Assembly (NCBI GenBank): GCA_016873455.1
Contig: VGXE01000001.1
Span: 62,001 to 126,000, forward strand
DNA: 64,000 bases
Source: Nitrospira sp.
GTDB lineage: Bacteria; Nitrospirota; Nitrospiria; Nitrospirales; Nitrospiraceae
Reading direction: 5' to 3'
Shown: piece by piece, positions 53,589 through 62,680 of the stretch
Layout: each line of letters starts with the position of its first letter
Numbering within the stretch: the stretch's first letter is position 1
Translations under genes and position numbers: made by a program
Notes under the pieces: generated by a model
Database searches by the model: none
Seen by the model: the letters and a program-made list of their open reading frames with translations, nothing else
What the model was told of the DNA's origin: nothing

Positions 53589-54662
53589 GTGAACGCGAAA
53601 ATTGCGGTATTGGCCGGAGACGGGGTGGGGCGTGAAATTGTTCCTGAAGCGGTGAAGATCCTCAAAGCGATCGGGGAGACCTATCACCATTCGTTTCAAT
53701 TCACCTCTGCCGATATCGGCGGACAGGCGATCGACAAGGTCGGGGTGCCGTTGCCTAACGATACGCTGGCACTCGCGAAGCAAAGCGATGCGGTGTTGCT
53801 GGGTGCTGTCGGCGGTCCCAAGTGGGAAGGGCTGGATTACAGTCTCAGGCCGGAGCGCGCCTTGCTCGGCATCAGAGAGGCGTTGGGGCTCTACGCGAAT
53901 CTCCGTCCGGCCAAGGTCTATCCCAATCTCGTTGATGCGTCGACATTAAAGCGCGAGGTGATCGAAGGGATCGACATCCTCGTGATTCGAGAGCTCACCG
54001 GCGGCATTTATTTCGGCAAGCCCAAGGGGATTGAAACATTACCGAACGGCGAGGAACGGGGCATCAACACGGAAGTGTACACGACGGAGGAAGTCCGGCG
54101 AATTGCCAAAGTGGCGTTTGAGGCGGCGAGGAAACGGCGGAAAAAAGTGATGTCGGTGGACAAGGCCAACGTGCTGGAATCGTCCGAGCTGTGGCGGAAG
54201 GTCGTGATCGAGGTCCATAAAGATTACCCGGACGTCGAACTCAGCCATATCTACGTGGACAACGCCGCGATGCAATTGGTGCGCAACCCGCGGCAGTTTG
54301 ACGTGCTCCTGTGCAACAACATGTTCGGCGATATCCTCAGCGACGAAGCGGCGATGCTGACCGGATCGATCGGGATGCTCCCGTCCGCGAGCGTCGGCGC
54401 GAAGGTCGGGCTGTTCGAACCGATTCACGGCAGCGCGCCGGACATCGCCGGAAAGAACATTGCCAACCCCATCGCGACGATCGCCTCGGCGGCGATGATG
54501 TTGTCCTATGCGTTTCAATTGGACAAAGAGGCCGAGGCTATCGACCGAGCCATCGTAAAAACGCTCGATCTCGGGTATCGGACCAAAGACATCCAAAGTC
54601 CCGGCGCCCGGATCGTCGGAACGACCGAAATGGGCGACGCGATTCTCCGGAACTTGAACTAA
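53589..54662 (+). CDS. leuB: 3-isopropylmalate dehydrogenase
   Basis: The 357-residue protein has [20 protein letters not shown] at the start, GAVGGPKWE and the substrate-binding [20 protein letters not shown]. The metal and NAD region follows ([57 protein letters not shown]). The GTG at 53589 has AAGGAG upstream. It oxidises and decarboxylates 3-isopropylmalate. leuC and leuD are not in the window. Confidence 0.96.
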   Translation: MNAKIAVLAGDGVGREIVPEAVKILKAIGETYHHSFQFTSADIGGQAIDKVGVPLPNDTLALAKQSDAVLLGAVGGPKWEGLDYSLRPERALLGIREALGLYANLRPAKVYPNLVDASTLKREVIEGIDILVIRELTGGIYFGKPKGIETLPNGEERGINTEVYTTEEVRRIAKVAFEAARKRRKKVMSVDKANVLESSELWRKVVIEVHKDYPDVELSHIYVDNAAMQLVRNPRQFDVLLCNNMFGDILSDEAAMLTGSIGMLPSASVGAKVGLFEPIHGSAPDIAGKNIANPIATIASAAMMLSYAFQLDKEAEAIDRAIVKTLDLGYRTKDIQSPGARIVGTTEMGDAILRNLN

Positions 54663-54677
54663 GCCGTCTGAGCTGAC

Positions 54678-55883
54678 ATGGTCACGGCACATCGCGCATG
54701 GACGATTCACACCCTCGCCGGAACCGGCGAGCCCGGTTACTCAGGCGACGGAGGCGCGTGCGGCCGCGCGGCGCTGAATGAGCCGAAAGGATTGGCCGTC
54801 GACTCGTCCGGCAATGTGCTGATCGCCGATTCGGAAAATCACGTCATTCGGAAGATCGATCGGGCGACCGGTGTCATCTCGACTGTGGCTGGTATGGCCG
54901 GCGAGCCTGGACCGCCTGCCCCTGTCGTTCGGAACGCGGGTGAGCCGCAACTGATCAATGAGGACCCCTTTGCTGATTCAGTCTCGGCCACGATGCAGGG
55001 ATACAGGCAGCAAGCCGATTTGAGCGGGACGGTCCGGTATCTCGTCAATGGGACGGCGGTGCCGAAGCGATTCAGCGGGGACGGTGGACCGGCGATCCGT
55101 GCGTGCCTGAACTTTCCGACGGCGGTCGTCTCAAACCGGCAGGGTACGCTGTATATCGCCGATACCATGAACCATCGTATACGTGTTGTGGACGCCGGAA
55201 CCGGGATCATCACCACCGTCGCGGGTGTCGGCCAGCCCCGGTATGGCGGTGATGGAGGACCGGCCACGGCGGCGGGGCTGAATGACCCGGCAGCGTTGGC
55301 GCTGAACGACAAGGGCACGTTATATATCGCAGACCAGAGTAACAATCGCGTCCGGGCCATCGACCTGGCGACGGGGCATATCCGCACGGTCGCCGGCACC
55401 GGAGCGGCAGCCTATAATGGAGATGGCATTCCAGCGACGGAAGCATCGTTGGCCGGGCCGAGCGGGTTGGCTTGCGCCGACGATGGAACACTGTTTATCG
55501 CCGATACGTTCAATGGAAGGGTGCGGGCGATCGATCCGGTCACGGGCTTGATCCGGACCGTGGCGGGGGATGGGGGCGAGTACCGGTATCAGAGCGATGC
55601 TGAGGCACCGTCGGCCAGTGTTGCCAGGCCCTCCGGAATCGCCGTGGATCGGGGAGGCAACCTCTGGCTCACCGATTCCGACAACCATGTGGTGCGCCGG
55701 TGGGATCGGACAACCGGACTCATCGAGCGAGTGGCCGGAGGAGGGACAACCGGTGCCGGTGGAGACGGTGGGGTGGCGGTCCATGCCAGTCTCAACTATC
55801 CCTTTGGCATCGCCGTGGACGGAGATGGGCGGATTCTCGTCGCGGATACTTTTAATCATCGGATTCGGGAAATGACACCGTAA
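54678..55883 (+). CDS. NHL-repeat beta-propeller protein
   Basis: The 401-residue protein is made of repeats of about 55 residues with the pattern GDGGPAxxAxLNxPxGLAVD...GxLYIADxxNxRIRxxDxxTGxIxTVAG. Clear copies start near residues 15, 128, 188, 245, 305 and 355, consistent with a six-bladed propeller. No signal peptide is seen. NHL propellers usually bind proteins or ligands. It is placed between leuB and asd in the amino acid operon and has no known link to it. Confidence 0.9.
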   Translation: MVTAHRAWTIHTLAGTGEPGYSGDGGACGRAALNEPKGLAVDSSGNVLIADSENHVIRKIDRATGVISTVAGMAGEPGPPAPVVRNAGEPQLINEDPFADSVSATMQGYRQQADLSGTVRYLVNGTAVPKRFSGDGGPAIRACLNFPTAVVSNRQGTLYIADTMNHRIRVVDAGTGIITTVAGVGQPRYGGDGGPATAAGLNDPAALALNDKGTLYIADQSNNRVRAIDLATGHIRTVAGTGAAAYNGDGIPATEASLAGPSGLACADDGTLFIADTFNGRVRAIDPVTGLIRTVAGDGGEYRYQSDAEAPSASVARPSGIAVDRGGNLWLTDSDNHVVRRWDRTTGLIERVAGGGTTGAGGDGGVAVHASLNYPFGIAVDGDGRILVADTFNHRIREMTP

Positions 55884-55904
55884 CAGGGAGACAGGCAGGG
55901 CTCG

Positions 55905-56927
55905 ATGCTGAAAAAGAAATCGAAATACGTCATGGCGATTCTCGGCGCCACCGGCGCCGTCGGGAAGGAAACGCTGGAGATCTTGGAGGAGCGGAAGTTT
56001 CCGTTGGAGTCCCTGCGGCTGTTTGCGTCCAAACGATCGGCCGGCGGCACGATGTCGTGCCAGGGCAAGGAATGGACGATCGAGGAGCTGACGCCCAAGT
56101 CATCCTTTGCCGGTGTCGACTTTGCGTTGATCTCGGCGACGGATGCCATCAGCCGGGACTATGGACAGAAGCTCGGCGCGGCCGGTGTCGTGGTGATCGA
56201 CGACAGCGGCGTCTGGCGGATGGACAATGAGGTGCCGTTGGTGGTGCCGGAAGTGAATGCCCAGGCGTTGCAGTCCATGCCGCGCGGCATCGTTTCGATC
56301 CCCAACTGCACCACGACGCCGCTGGTCATGGCGCTCAAGCCGTTACAGGATGCGGTCGGGGTCAAGCGCGTGGTGGTCACGACGTTTCAGTCCGTGTCAG
56401 GCACGGGCGCGGCGGCGATGGATGAACTGATGGATCAAACGAAAGATCTGATGGCGTTTCAGGACGTGAAGGCGGAAGTCTATCCCTATCAGATCGCATT
56501 CAATCTGCTGCCCCACATCGGCTCGTTCAACGATGGCGGCGACTGTTCGGAAGAAGTGAAAATCGTGAAGGAGACCAGGAAGATTCTCGGCACGCCGGCG
56601 CTGCGTGTTACGGCGACGACGGTGCGTGTCCCGGTGTTGCGCTGCCACTCCGAAGCGATCAATGTCGAATTGGAAAAGCCCTTGCCGCCCAACGAGGCGC
56701 GGGCCGCGCTGGCTGCGATGCCCGGCGTCATCGTGTACGATGATCCGGGGAAGAAGCTTTATCCGATGCCGCTGGACGCGACGGGAAAAGACGAGGTCTA
56801 TATCGGTCGCGTGCGCGAAGATGTCTCGATCACGAACGGCCTCAACCTCTGGGTCGTGTCCGACAATCTTCGCAAAGGGGCGGCATTGAATGCGATTCAG
56901 ATCGCCGAAGAACTGATAAAGGGATAA
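55905..56927 (+). CDS. asd: Aspartate-semialdehyde dehydrogenase
   Basis: The 340-residue enzyme has the NADP-binding AILGATGAVGKETLEILEER, the catalytic Cys in SIPNCTTTPLVMALKPLQDA and the substrate-binding region with VPVLRCHSEAINVEL. It makes aspartate semialdehyde for lysine, threonine, methionine and diaminopimelate. CAGGG precedes the ATG. DUF2905 follows by three bases. Confidence 0.96.
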   Translation: MLKKKSKYVMAILGATGAVGKETLEILEERKFPLESLRLFASKRSAGGTMSCQGKEWTIEELTPKSSFAGVDFALISATDAISRDYGQKLGAAGVVVIDDSGVWRMDNEVPLVVPEVNAQALQSMPRGIVSIPNCTTTPLVMALKPLQDAVGVKRVVVTTFQSVSGTGAAAMDELMDQTKDLMAFQDVKAEVYPYQIAFNLLPHIGSFNDGGDCSEEVKIVKETRKILGTPALRVTATTVRVPVLRCHSEAINVELEKPLPPNEARAALAAMPGVIVYDDPGKKLYPMPLDATGKDEVYIGRVREDVSITNGLNLWVVSDNLRKGAALNAIQIAEELIKG

Positions 56928-56929
56928 CG

Positions 56930-57181
56930 GTGGAATGGACCGCGATCGGCAAGGTGCTCATCGGAATCGGGGTGGCGATCGTGGTGATCGGCGTGCTATT
57001 GGTCGCCGCGGAACGGATCCCCGGCCTGGGCAGCGCCGTCAGTTGGCTGGGTAAATTACCCGGCGACCTCTCCTACAAACGCGACAACGTCAGCTTCTAC
57101 TTCCCCATCGCCACCAGCATTGTCCTCAGTATCGTGCTCAGTCTGGTATTCTTTATTCTAGGATGGTTCTTTCGCCGATAA
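56930..57181 (+). CDS. DUF2905-family membrane protein
   Basis: The 83-residue protein starts at a GTG with AAGGG upstream. It has two membrane segments, IGKVLIGIGVAIVVIGVLLV and IATSIVLSIVLSLVFFILGW, joined by the conserved GKLPGDLSYKRDNVSFYFP. This is the DUF2905 pattern, of unknown function. Its stop overlaps the SpoIID gene start (TAATG). Confidence 0.9.
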   Translation: MEWTAIGKVLIGIGVAIVVIGVLLVAAERIPGLGSAVSWLGKLPGDLSYKRDNVSFYFPIATSIVLSIVLSLVFFILGWFFRR

Positions 57182-58407
57182 TGCGACAGATCTGCACCGC
57201 GGTCATGGGTGTGGCCATGGGGCTGGGCAGCGTGGTGGCAGCCCCGGTCCATGCCGCTCCCTCCATCCGCGTCATGCTCGCGTCCGACGTCCAGCGGCTG
57301 GAGGTGCGCGCCGCCGACGTCATCTGGGCCGCGGACCAGCGGGATCAGGCCCGTCCCTATCTGGCGGTGCTTCGCATCGAAGTGCGAGGGCAAGCGATCT
57401 TCTTGAACGGAACCCGCATCCATGGTGAGCAGGTCACGTTGCGTGCCGGGGAGCAGGATCTGAAGCTCTGGTTGCCGCAGCCGAACGGGAACGGGAGTAG
57501 CGCACCGTCCGGGGTCCGAGACGACAAACCCACGCTGCAAGTCAGCGGGTTGGTGCAGGTGGTGCTCCGGGGGAAAGGCGTGATGATCGTCAATCACGTC
57601 GATCTGGAGGAATACGTGAAGGGGGTGGTGCCGGCGGAGGTGAATTCCTCCTGGCATCTGGAAATGCTCAAGGTGCAGGCGGTGGCGGCCCGGACCTATG
57701 CGTTGTACCAACACATGCTCGGCGCGTCCCGGAAGTATGACGTGGCGGCGAGTGTGCAGGATCAAGTCTATCGGGGGCGTCACGGGATCGATGCGCGGGT
57801 GGAACAGGCCGTCGGGGCAACGCGGGGGCAGGTGGTGACCTACGAGGGAGCGCCGATCTATGCGGCGTTTTCTTCGACGGCCGCAGGCCTCACCGAAGAC
57901 TCTGTGGTGGTCTGGTCGAAAGACTTGCCGTATCTGAAGGGGGTCGAGTGCCCGTTCGATCTCGAGTCACCCTATTATCAGTGGAAAGCCTCCTTCAAAC
58001 TCGAGACGCTTGAAAAAAATCTGCGGCAGCTGGGATTCGCTGTGGGCACGATCACGACGATGGCGCCGCTCACGTATAGCCGCGCGGGCCGGGTGGCCAC
58101 GCTGCGCGTCCTGCATGCCAAGGGTGAGCTGATTTTGCGGGGAGAAGACCTGCGGAAGGCGGTGGGCTATTCGGTCATTCCCAGCACGCAATTCACCATT
58201 GAGTCGATCGGTGAAGAGGTCCTGCTCTCCGGATACGGCGCCGGCCATGCGGTCGGATTATGCCAATGGGGCGCCAAGGAACTGGCTGAGCTGGGCTACT
58301 CCTATTCCAGCATTCTTCAATATTATTATCCGGGGACGGAATTGAAAGACGCGTCGCTCACGCGGACACCACCGATTCCCCCGGTCGTGGCTCCTCCTGT
58401 CTCCTGA
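57181..58407 (+). CDS. SpoIID/LytB-domain protein
   Basis: The 408-residue protein has a signal peptide (MGVAMGLGSVVAAPVHA). The SpoIID domain follows: VNHVDLEEYVKGVVPAEVNS, LKVQAVAARTYALYQHM, YAAFSSTAAGLTEDS and, near the end, GYGAGHAVGLCQWGAKELAE. The family includes peptidoglycan lytic transglycosylases; outside spore-formers its members act in cell wall remodelling. A longer start at 57163 is possible. The stop overlaps queA. Confidence 0.92.
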   Translation: MRQICTAVMGVAMGLGSVVAAPVHAAPSIRVMLASDVQRLEVRAADVIWAADQRDQARPYLAVLRIEVRGQAIFLNGTRIHGEQVTLRAGEQDLKLWLPQPNGNGSSAPSGVRDDKPTLQVSGLVQVVLRGKGVMIVNHVDLEEYVKGVVPAEVNSSWHLEMLKVQAVAARTYALYQHMLGASRKYDVAASVQDQVYRGRHGIDARVEQAVGATRGQVVTYEGAPIYAAFSSTAAGLTEDSVVVWSKDLPYLKGVECPFDLESPYYQWKASFKLETLEKNLRQLGFAVGTITTMAPLTYSRAGRVATLRVLHAKGELILRGEDLRKAVGYSVIPSTQFTIESIGEEVLLSGYGAGHAVGLCQWGAKELAELGYSYSSILQYYYPGTELKDASLTRTPPIPPVVAPPVS

Positions 58408-59426
58408 TGGAACTCTCTGCATTCGACTTTCCCTTCGACCCGTCCCTGGTGGCGTTGCAGCCCGTCCTCCCGCGCGATCGGGCGCGACTGCTGGTGCTGG
58501 ACCGGCGCACGAACCAGCTTGACCATCGGCAGGTTGCAGACCTTCCTGCCTTGCTCGATCCGGGCGATCTCTTGGTTGTGAACAATACCAAGGTGCTGGC
58601 GGCGCGAGTGATGGGGACCAAGCAGCCGGCTGGCAAATCGGTCGAGGTGCTGTTCGTCAAGGATCTCGGCGAGGGGCTCTGGGAGATCATGGTCAAAGGC
58701 ACGTTTCGCGTCGGAGACGTCATCGCCTTCGACGGTTCGTGCCGCGCGACGATCGTAACGCGGGACGCGACCGGTACCACGGTGAGGATGGAGGTTGACC
58801 GTCCGGTGGAACAGTTCCTCCGCGAGAACGGGCAGATGCCGCTCCCGCCCTACATCAAACGGCAGCCGAGCCATGAAGACCACGCCTGGTATCAAACGGC
58901 GTTCGCCAAACATGAAGGCGCGATCGCCGCGCCGACGGCGGGGCTGCATTTTACACCGGAGCTGCTCGCCCGATTGGCGGAACGTTCGATCCAGGTGGCG
59001 GCGATTACCCTGCATGTCGGCCCTGGCACGTTCAAGCCGGTCGTGGCGGAGCGCATCGAAGACCATCAGATGGGAGAAGAGCGGTTCGTGATCGGTGCCG
59101 ACGTCGCCGAGGCCATCGCGCGAACGAAACAGGCGGGCCGGCGGGTCGTGGCCGTCGGGACCACGGTCGTGCGGACATTGGAGACGGTCGCGCAGGCACA
59201 GGGGACGATCATGCCGGCCAGTGGCGAAAGCCGGCTGTTCATCACCCCGGGCTTTCAGTTCCAGGCCGTCGATGCGCTCATGACGAACTTCCACCTCCCC
59301 AAAACCACCCTCCTCATGCTGGTGTCGGCCTTCGCCGGGGTCGACACCGTTCGACGGATGTACGCCGAGGCGGTCCAAGAACGGTATCGTTTCTACAGCT
59401 ATGGCGACGCCATGCTGATTTTGTGA
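58407..59426 (+). CDS. queA: tRNA preQ1 ribosyltransferase-isomerase
   Basis: The 339-residue enzyme has FDFPFDPSLVALQPVLPRDR (the LI(A)xxPxxRD start), DLLVVNNTKVLAARVMGTK, LPLPPYI-like LPPYIKRQ, AAPTAGLHFTPELL and HVGPGTFKPV. It transfers the ribose of SAM to preQ1-tRNA to make epoxyqueuosine in the anticodon of tRNA-Asn, Asp, His and Tyr. tRNA-Asn with GTT anticodon is encoded at 19965. The ATG overlaps the upstream TGA. Confidence 0.96.
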   Translation: MELSAFDFPFDPSLVALQPVLPRDRARLLVLDRRTNQLDHRQVADLPALLDPGDLLVVNNTKVLAARVMGTKQPAGKSVEVLFVKDLGEGLWEIMVKGTFRVGDVIAFDGSCRATIVTRDATGTTVRMEVDRPVEQFLRENGQMPLPPYIKRQPSHEDHAWYQTAFAKHEGAIAAPTAGLHFTPELLARLAERSIQVAAITLHVGPGTFKPVVAERIEDHQMGEERFVIGADVAEAIARTKQAGRRVVAVGTTVVRTLETVAQAQGTIMPASGESRLFITPGFQFQAVDALMTNFHLPKTTLLMLVSAFAGVDTVRRMYAEAVQERYRFYSYGDAMLIL

Positions 59427-59444
59427 GGGTCGATATCACAGAAC

Positions 59445-59545
59445 ACCCAGCGCTCAGCCTCAGCAGTTCCCGGCTTCTCTCGTCCGTCCTCGCCAGCGTA
59501 CAGTCCGCACTTGACCGATAGCTTGACTCATTCTTGACCAACAAA
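59445..59545. repeat. Left copy of a direct repeat flanking the HigBA module
   Basis: AGTCCGCACTTGACCGATA, then one changed base, CTTGACTCAT, then CTTGACCAA occurs here (59506-59543) and again, nearly unchanged, at 60500-60539. The upstream part (CGCTCAG, CCTCAGC, AGTTCCC) also resembles the heptamer-like sequence before the second copy. Confidence 0.75.
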
Positions 59546-59553
59546 GGCCTGGC

Positions 59554-59584
59554 TTGACACTATGTCAGATATGACATAGTGTCA
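59554..59584 (+). promoter_or_regulatory. Palindromic operator overlapping the HigBA promoter
   Basis: TGACACTATGTCA (59555-59567) and TGACATAGTGTCA (59572-59584) form a perfect 13-bp inverted repeat with a GATA spacer. A -35 TTGACA (59554-59559) overlaps its left arm, and TAGTGT (59577-59582) is the -10 candidate. This is a classic site for autorepression by the XRE-type antitoxin. Confidence 0.85.
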
Positions 59585-59603
59585 TAGGGAGACAGGAAAC
59601 CTG

Positions 59604-59951
59604 GTGAAGAGATCTCGTGGAGGAAAGCCACTTGTCTGGTTGAGAGGTGAGGTCAAGACACCGCCGTTCTCTCCGGCAGCGCGACTTGAAGCGGGATATC
59701 TACTGCGATTGTTACAAGAGGGCGAGTTGCTGGGCCTCCCGCACTCGCGACCGATGCCGATTGTTGGACCTAGGTGTCATGAGTTGCGAATCAATGATGA
59801 AGGGGGAGCCTTCCGTATCCTATATAGGGTAGATGTGGATGCCGTTGTCATTCTGGATGTGTTTCGCAAGAAGACGGAAAAGACGCCAGGGTCTGTCATT
59901 GAAACCTGCAAACGGCGACTGAGAGACTATGACGATCTGACCGGAAGGTAG
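59604..59951 (+). CDS. HigB/RelE-like toxin (phage Gp49-like family)
   Basis: The 115-residue protein starts at a GTG with AGGAAA upstream. It has the pattern of the Gp49/HigB family: VWLRGEVKTPPFSPAARLEA, LPHSRPMPIVGPRCHELRIN, then FRILYRVDVDAVVILDVFRK and KKTEKTPGSVIETCKRR. These proteins cleave mRNA at the ribosome. The antitoxin gene follows after four bases; the toxin-first order is typical of higBA. Confidence 0.9.
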   Translation: MKRSRGGKPLVWLRGEVKTPPFSPAARLEAGYLLRLLQEGELLGLPHSRPMPIVGPRCHELRINDEGGAFRILYRVDVDAVVILDVFRKKTEKTPGSVIETCKRRLRDYDDLTGR

Positions 59952-59955
59952 GAAG

Positions 59956-60303
59956 ATGGCCATGAAGAAGGCGAAGCAGACAAAATTGGAAGCAGCCGGG
60001 TGGGTGGTCGGGTCGGTGAAGGACTTTCTCGGTTTGTCCGAGGCCGATGCGGTGTTGATTGAAATGAAACTGGCCCTCAGCCGCGCGCTGCGTGACCGGC
60101 GGAAGAAGTACGGTTTCTCGCAAGTCCAGCTCGCCGAACGGCTCCAATCCAGCCAGTCTCGCGTGGCAAAAATGGAAGCGGGGGATCCATCGGTCTCAAT
60201 GGAGCTTTTGGTCAGCGCGCTTCTTCTTCTGGGCGCGAGTTCCACCGACCTGGCCAACGCCATCCGGAGAAGCGAGAAGAGCAAGGGCCGCCACGCTGCC
60301 TAA
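59956..60303 (+). CDS. HigA-like XRE-family antitoxin
   Basis: The 115-residue protein has an N-terminal extension that binds the toxin in this family and a C-terminal HTH: SRALRDRRKKYGFSQVQLAE, then RLQSSQSRVAKMEAGDPSVS and a helical end (ELLVSALLLLGASSTDLANA). It probably binds the palindrome at 59555 and represses the module. Confidence 0.9.
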   Translation: MAMKKAKQTKLEAAGWVVGSVKDFLGLSEADAVLIEMKLALSRALRDRRKKYGFSQVQLAERLQSSQSRVAKMEAGDPSVSMELLVSALLLLGASSTDLANAIRRSEKSKGRHAA

Positions 60304-60353
60304 CCCACCGGCCATCCGTTCTTCCTCCCACCCAGCCATCTGCCTATCTCACG

Positions 60354-60540
60354 CGCTCAGCACTTCCCTTCCCACTCGTCTTGCGACTCAGCCCTCAGTC
60401 CTCGCTACTCAGCACTATTTCTAATCCCCCAGTCTCAGCACTTCCCAGCCACCCTCAGCGTGTCGGGGAGTCCTCTCTCACCCGTCCGGGCCAGTGGGGA
60501 GTCCGCACTTGACCGATAACTTGACTCATACTTGACCAAT
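60354..60540. repeat. CTCAG-type heptamers and right copy of the direct repeat
   Basis: GACTCAG, CCCTCAG, TCCTCGC, TACTCAG (60385-60412) run with a 7-base period, and looser copies lie on either side (CGCTCAG at 60354, GTCTCAG at 60432). From 60500, AGTCCGCACTTGACCGATA and the two following CTTGAC words repeat the sequence upstream of the HigBA promoter. The last of these lies 18 bases before the Fic gene. Confidence 0.7.
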
Positions 60541-60557
60541 TAAGTATCCTGTTTCTC

Positions 60558-61562
60558 ATGCCGTACCGGCCGACATTTACGGTTTCAGCCCGAGTCGTCG
60601 GAGAGCTGGAGGCCATTGCGGTCTTGCGTGAGCGCATCATGGCTGCCACCATTCAGGTGCCTTGGATGCCCAGACTTCAACGTGACGCCAGAGCGCGGAA
60701 CTCGCACAGCTCCACGGCGATTGAAGGGAATCCCCTGACGTTGGAGCAGGTTCGGCGCATTGAGGAGGGCCACGCCTTGCCGGCCGAACCGGCGCGAGCC
60801 CAACGTGAAGTTCTCAATTATCTTGCCGGTCTTCGGTATCTTGAGCGGCATGCCGACAAAAAGCGGATCACCCATCGGGATATCCTCAGTCTCCATACAA
60901 TCCTCGCGGCCCATGTCATGGACCAGGGCGAAGCGGGCCGGTATCGTGATATCCAGGTCTATGTAGGGAGCTACACGCCACCCGCGCCGCAGGTGGTGCA
61001 TGGAGCCATGACGGATCTGCTGGCCTGGTGGAACGGGCCGGCCCGGGAGTGGTCGCCGGTCATTTCTTCCGCGTTACTCCACTATCGATTCGAGGACATT
61101 CATCCATTTGCAGACGGGAACGGGCGAACCGGGCGAGCCCTGGCGTTATGGGAACTCTATCGCAGAGGATTCGATACGCACCATATTTTTTCCGTGGACG
61201 AGGTCTATAGCGAGCATCGCGACGCCTACTATGCCGCCTTGGCGCAGGTGCAAAAACAAGGGGGAGACCTGACGGCGTGGATTGAGTATTGCGCTCAAGC
61301 CCTCCGGATTACCCTCGATCGTGTCTGGACCCGCATTCAGCGACTCGGCGCGCGCACCGCGCCGCAGCAGATCATCCTGCGTCCCCGGCAAGAGCAATTG
61401 CTGCGCTTACTCAAGGACCACCGGTCAATGACACCGAAAGAAATTCGTGAGAGCCTTCGTGTGTCCAAGCAAGGGGCGATGGATCTGCTCAACCCGCTGC
61501 TGGAGGCCGGACTCGTCCAGCGCACCGGCACGCAGAAATCAGGCCGCTACCGGCTCATCTAA
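60558..61562 (+). CDS. Fic-family protein (class II) with C-terminal winged helix
   Basis: The 334-residue protein has the Fic motif HPFADGNGRTGRALALW with catalytic His182, which transfers AMP or another nucleotide part to a target hydroxyl. The inhibitory motif SSTAIEGN (Glu56) lies in the N-terminal helix, which makes it an intramolecularly controlled class II Fic. The C-terminal part (LLRLLKDHRSMTPKEIRESL) is a winged-helix DNA-binding domain. Such proteins may regulate their own synthesis. The direct repeat upstream may hold its promoter. Confidence 0.92.
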   Translation: MPYRPTFTVSARVVGELEAIAVLRERIMAATIQVPWMPRLQRDARARNSHSSTAIEGNPLTLEQVRRIEEGHALPAEPARAQREVLNYLAGLRYLERHADKKRITHRDILSLHTILAAHVMDQGEAGRYRDIQVYVGSYTPPAPQVVHGAMTDLLAWWNGPAREWSPVISSALLHYRFEDIHPFADGNGRTGRALALWELYRRGFDTHHIFSVDEVYSEHRDAYYAALAQVQKQGGDLTAWIEYCAQALRITLDRVWTRIQRLGARTAPQQIILRPRQEQLLRLLKDHRSMTPKEIRESLRVSKQGAMDLLNPLLEAGLVQRTGTQKSGRYRLI

Positions 61563-61603
61563 GTTTGGCCCAAGACTACGCACGTCCTGATACCCTTTAG
61601 GCC

Positions 61604-62584
61604 TCACGAGCCGGCTTTGGCGAGACAACAGTGTTTGAATTTGTGTCCGCTGCCGCAAGGACAGGCCGCGTTCCGGTCCAGGCCGCCGGACGGACGGGGA
61701 GCCAGGTTGAGCAGCGCCCGCGGGTCCTGGTGAAACAGATCCCGCATGATCGCATAGAGGGCCGGGTCTCGCCGTTCCAGGGACGCGGGCGACGTGAAGA
61801 AATATTCGGCCAGCACCGCAAAGAATTCGTGCTCGTTCGTGTAGGCATAGGTGTCCAGCCTGGCCCGGTGCCGTGACGGATGGGCGAGCTCCTGCGCCAC
61901 AAACCGCATCCACTGCCGCACCGCCATCCAGGGGACTTCCGGCGGGATCCCATAGTCACGGGTCTCCCGCTCGACCAGGTGCGCGAACTCGTGCACCCCC
62001 ACGTGGTGATGCCCGGACGGATGATCGAATCCCGCCAGCAGCGCCGGCTTCGAGAGAATCATCACCCCGCTCAAATGGTGCAGCCCCGCCATGCCTACGA
62101 TCGTTTCTTCTTTCCCGCCGGTCGTGCGATACGCATCGTCGAAGGCGTCGGGATAGATTAGCACTTCGTGCAGCCGGTGGTACGACCAGTCGTGAAAGCC
62201 GAAGATCGGAATCACCGCACTCGCCGCGACCAGGACACGGACCCTGTCGTCCACCTCCGTGCGGATCCCTGTGGTCCGAACCTCATCCAGGAAAATCTGC
62301 ACCAGCTGCCGGAAGCGCGCCCGGCCTTCGTCGTCCAGCGCCCGGAAGAACGCCACGTGCGTCTGTAGAATTGTCTCCCACGCAGCGGGAAAGGGCTGCT
62401 GCATCACGGCCAGCCGCCGAAGACAACGCCGGCGCACCCACCAGTAGGCGAGGGGGCTCAATCCGACAAGCAGCCACAGCACCGGAAAGAGCCAGCCCAG
62501 CCACCCGGCCGCGAGCGCGGCTAGTCCGGCAGCGACCAGCGCGTCCCGGCGATTGCGTGCATGTAGTTCCGGCGTCACCAACAT
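61604..62584 (-). CDS. MtfA-like zinc metallopeptidase with SEC-C tail
   Basis: The 326-residue product has N-terminal hydrophobic segments (about 12-50) and an MtfA-type core: ILSKPALLAGFDHPSGHHHV, the zinc motif HEFAHLVERETRDYG and the Glu ligand in TNEHEFFAVLAEYFF. The C-terminal NAACPCGSGHKFKHCC is a SEC-C zinc motif. MtfA in E. coli is an aminopeptidase that controls the Mlc repressor; the added SEC-C and membrane part differ from that enzyme. The ATG at 62584 has GAGGG seven bases before it. Confidence 0.9.
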   Translation of the reverse strand: MLVTPELHARNRRDALVAAGLAALAAGWLGWLFPVLWLLVGLSPLAYWWVRRRCLRRLAVMQQPFPAAWETILQTHVAFFRALDDEGRARFRQLVQIFLDEVRTTGIRTEVDDRVRVLVAASAVIPIFGFHDWSYHRLHEVLIYPDAFDDAYRTTGGKEETIVGMAGLHHLSGVMILSKPALLAGFDHPSGHHHVGVHEFAHLVERETRDYGIPPEVPWMAVRQWMRFVAQELAHPSRHRARLDTYAYTNEHEFFAVLAEYFFTSPASLERRDPALYAIMRDLFHQDPRALLNLAPRPSGGLDRNAACPCGSGHKFKHCCLAKAGS

Positions 62585-62680
62585 TGGTCGCCCTCGTGGG
62601 AACACACACTCCGTGGACTGCAATTCTACTCCGACCGGAAGCGCAGCGGCCATTCACGTTCAGTTCCCGCGCATTCCAGC

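Noticed and set aside
60354-60459. CRISPR array
   Set aside because: Units are 7 bases, degenerate and without spacers of constant length.
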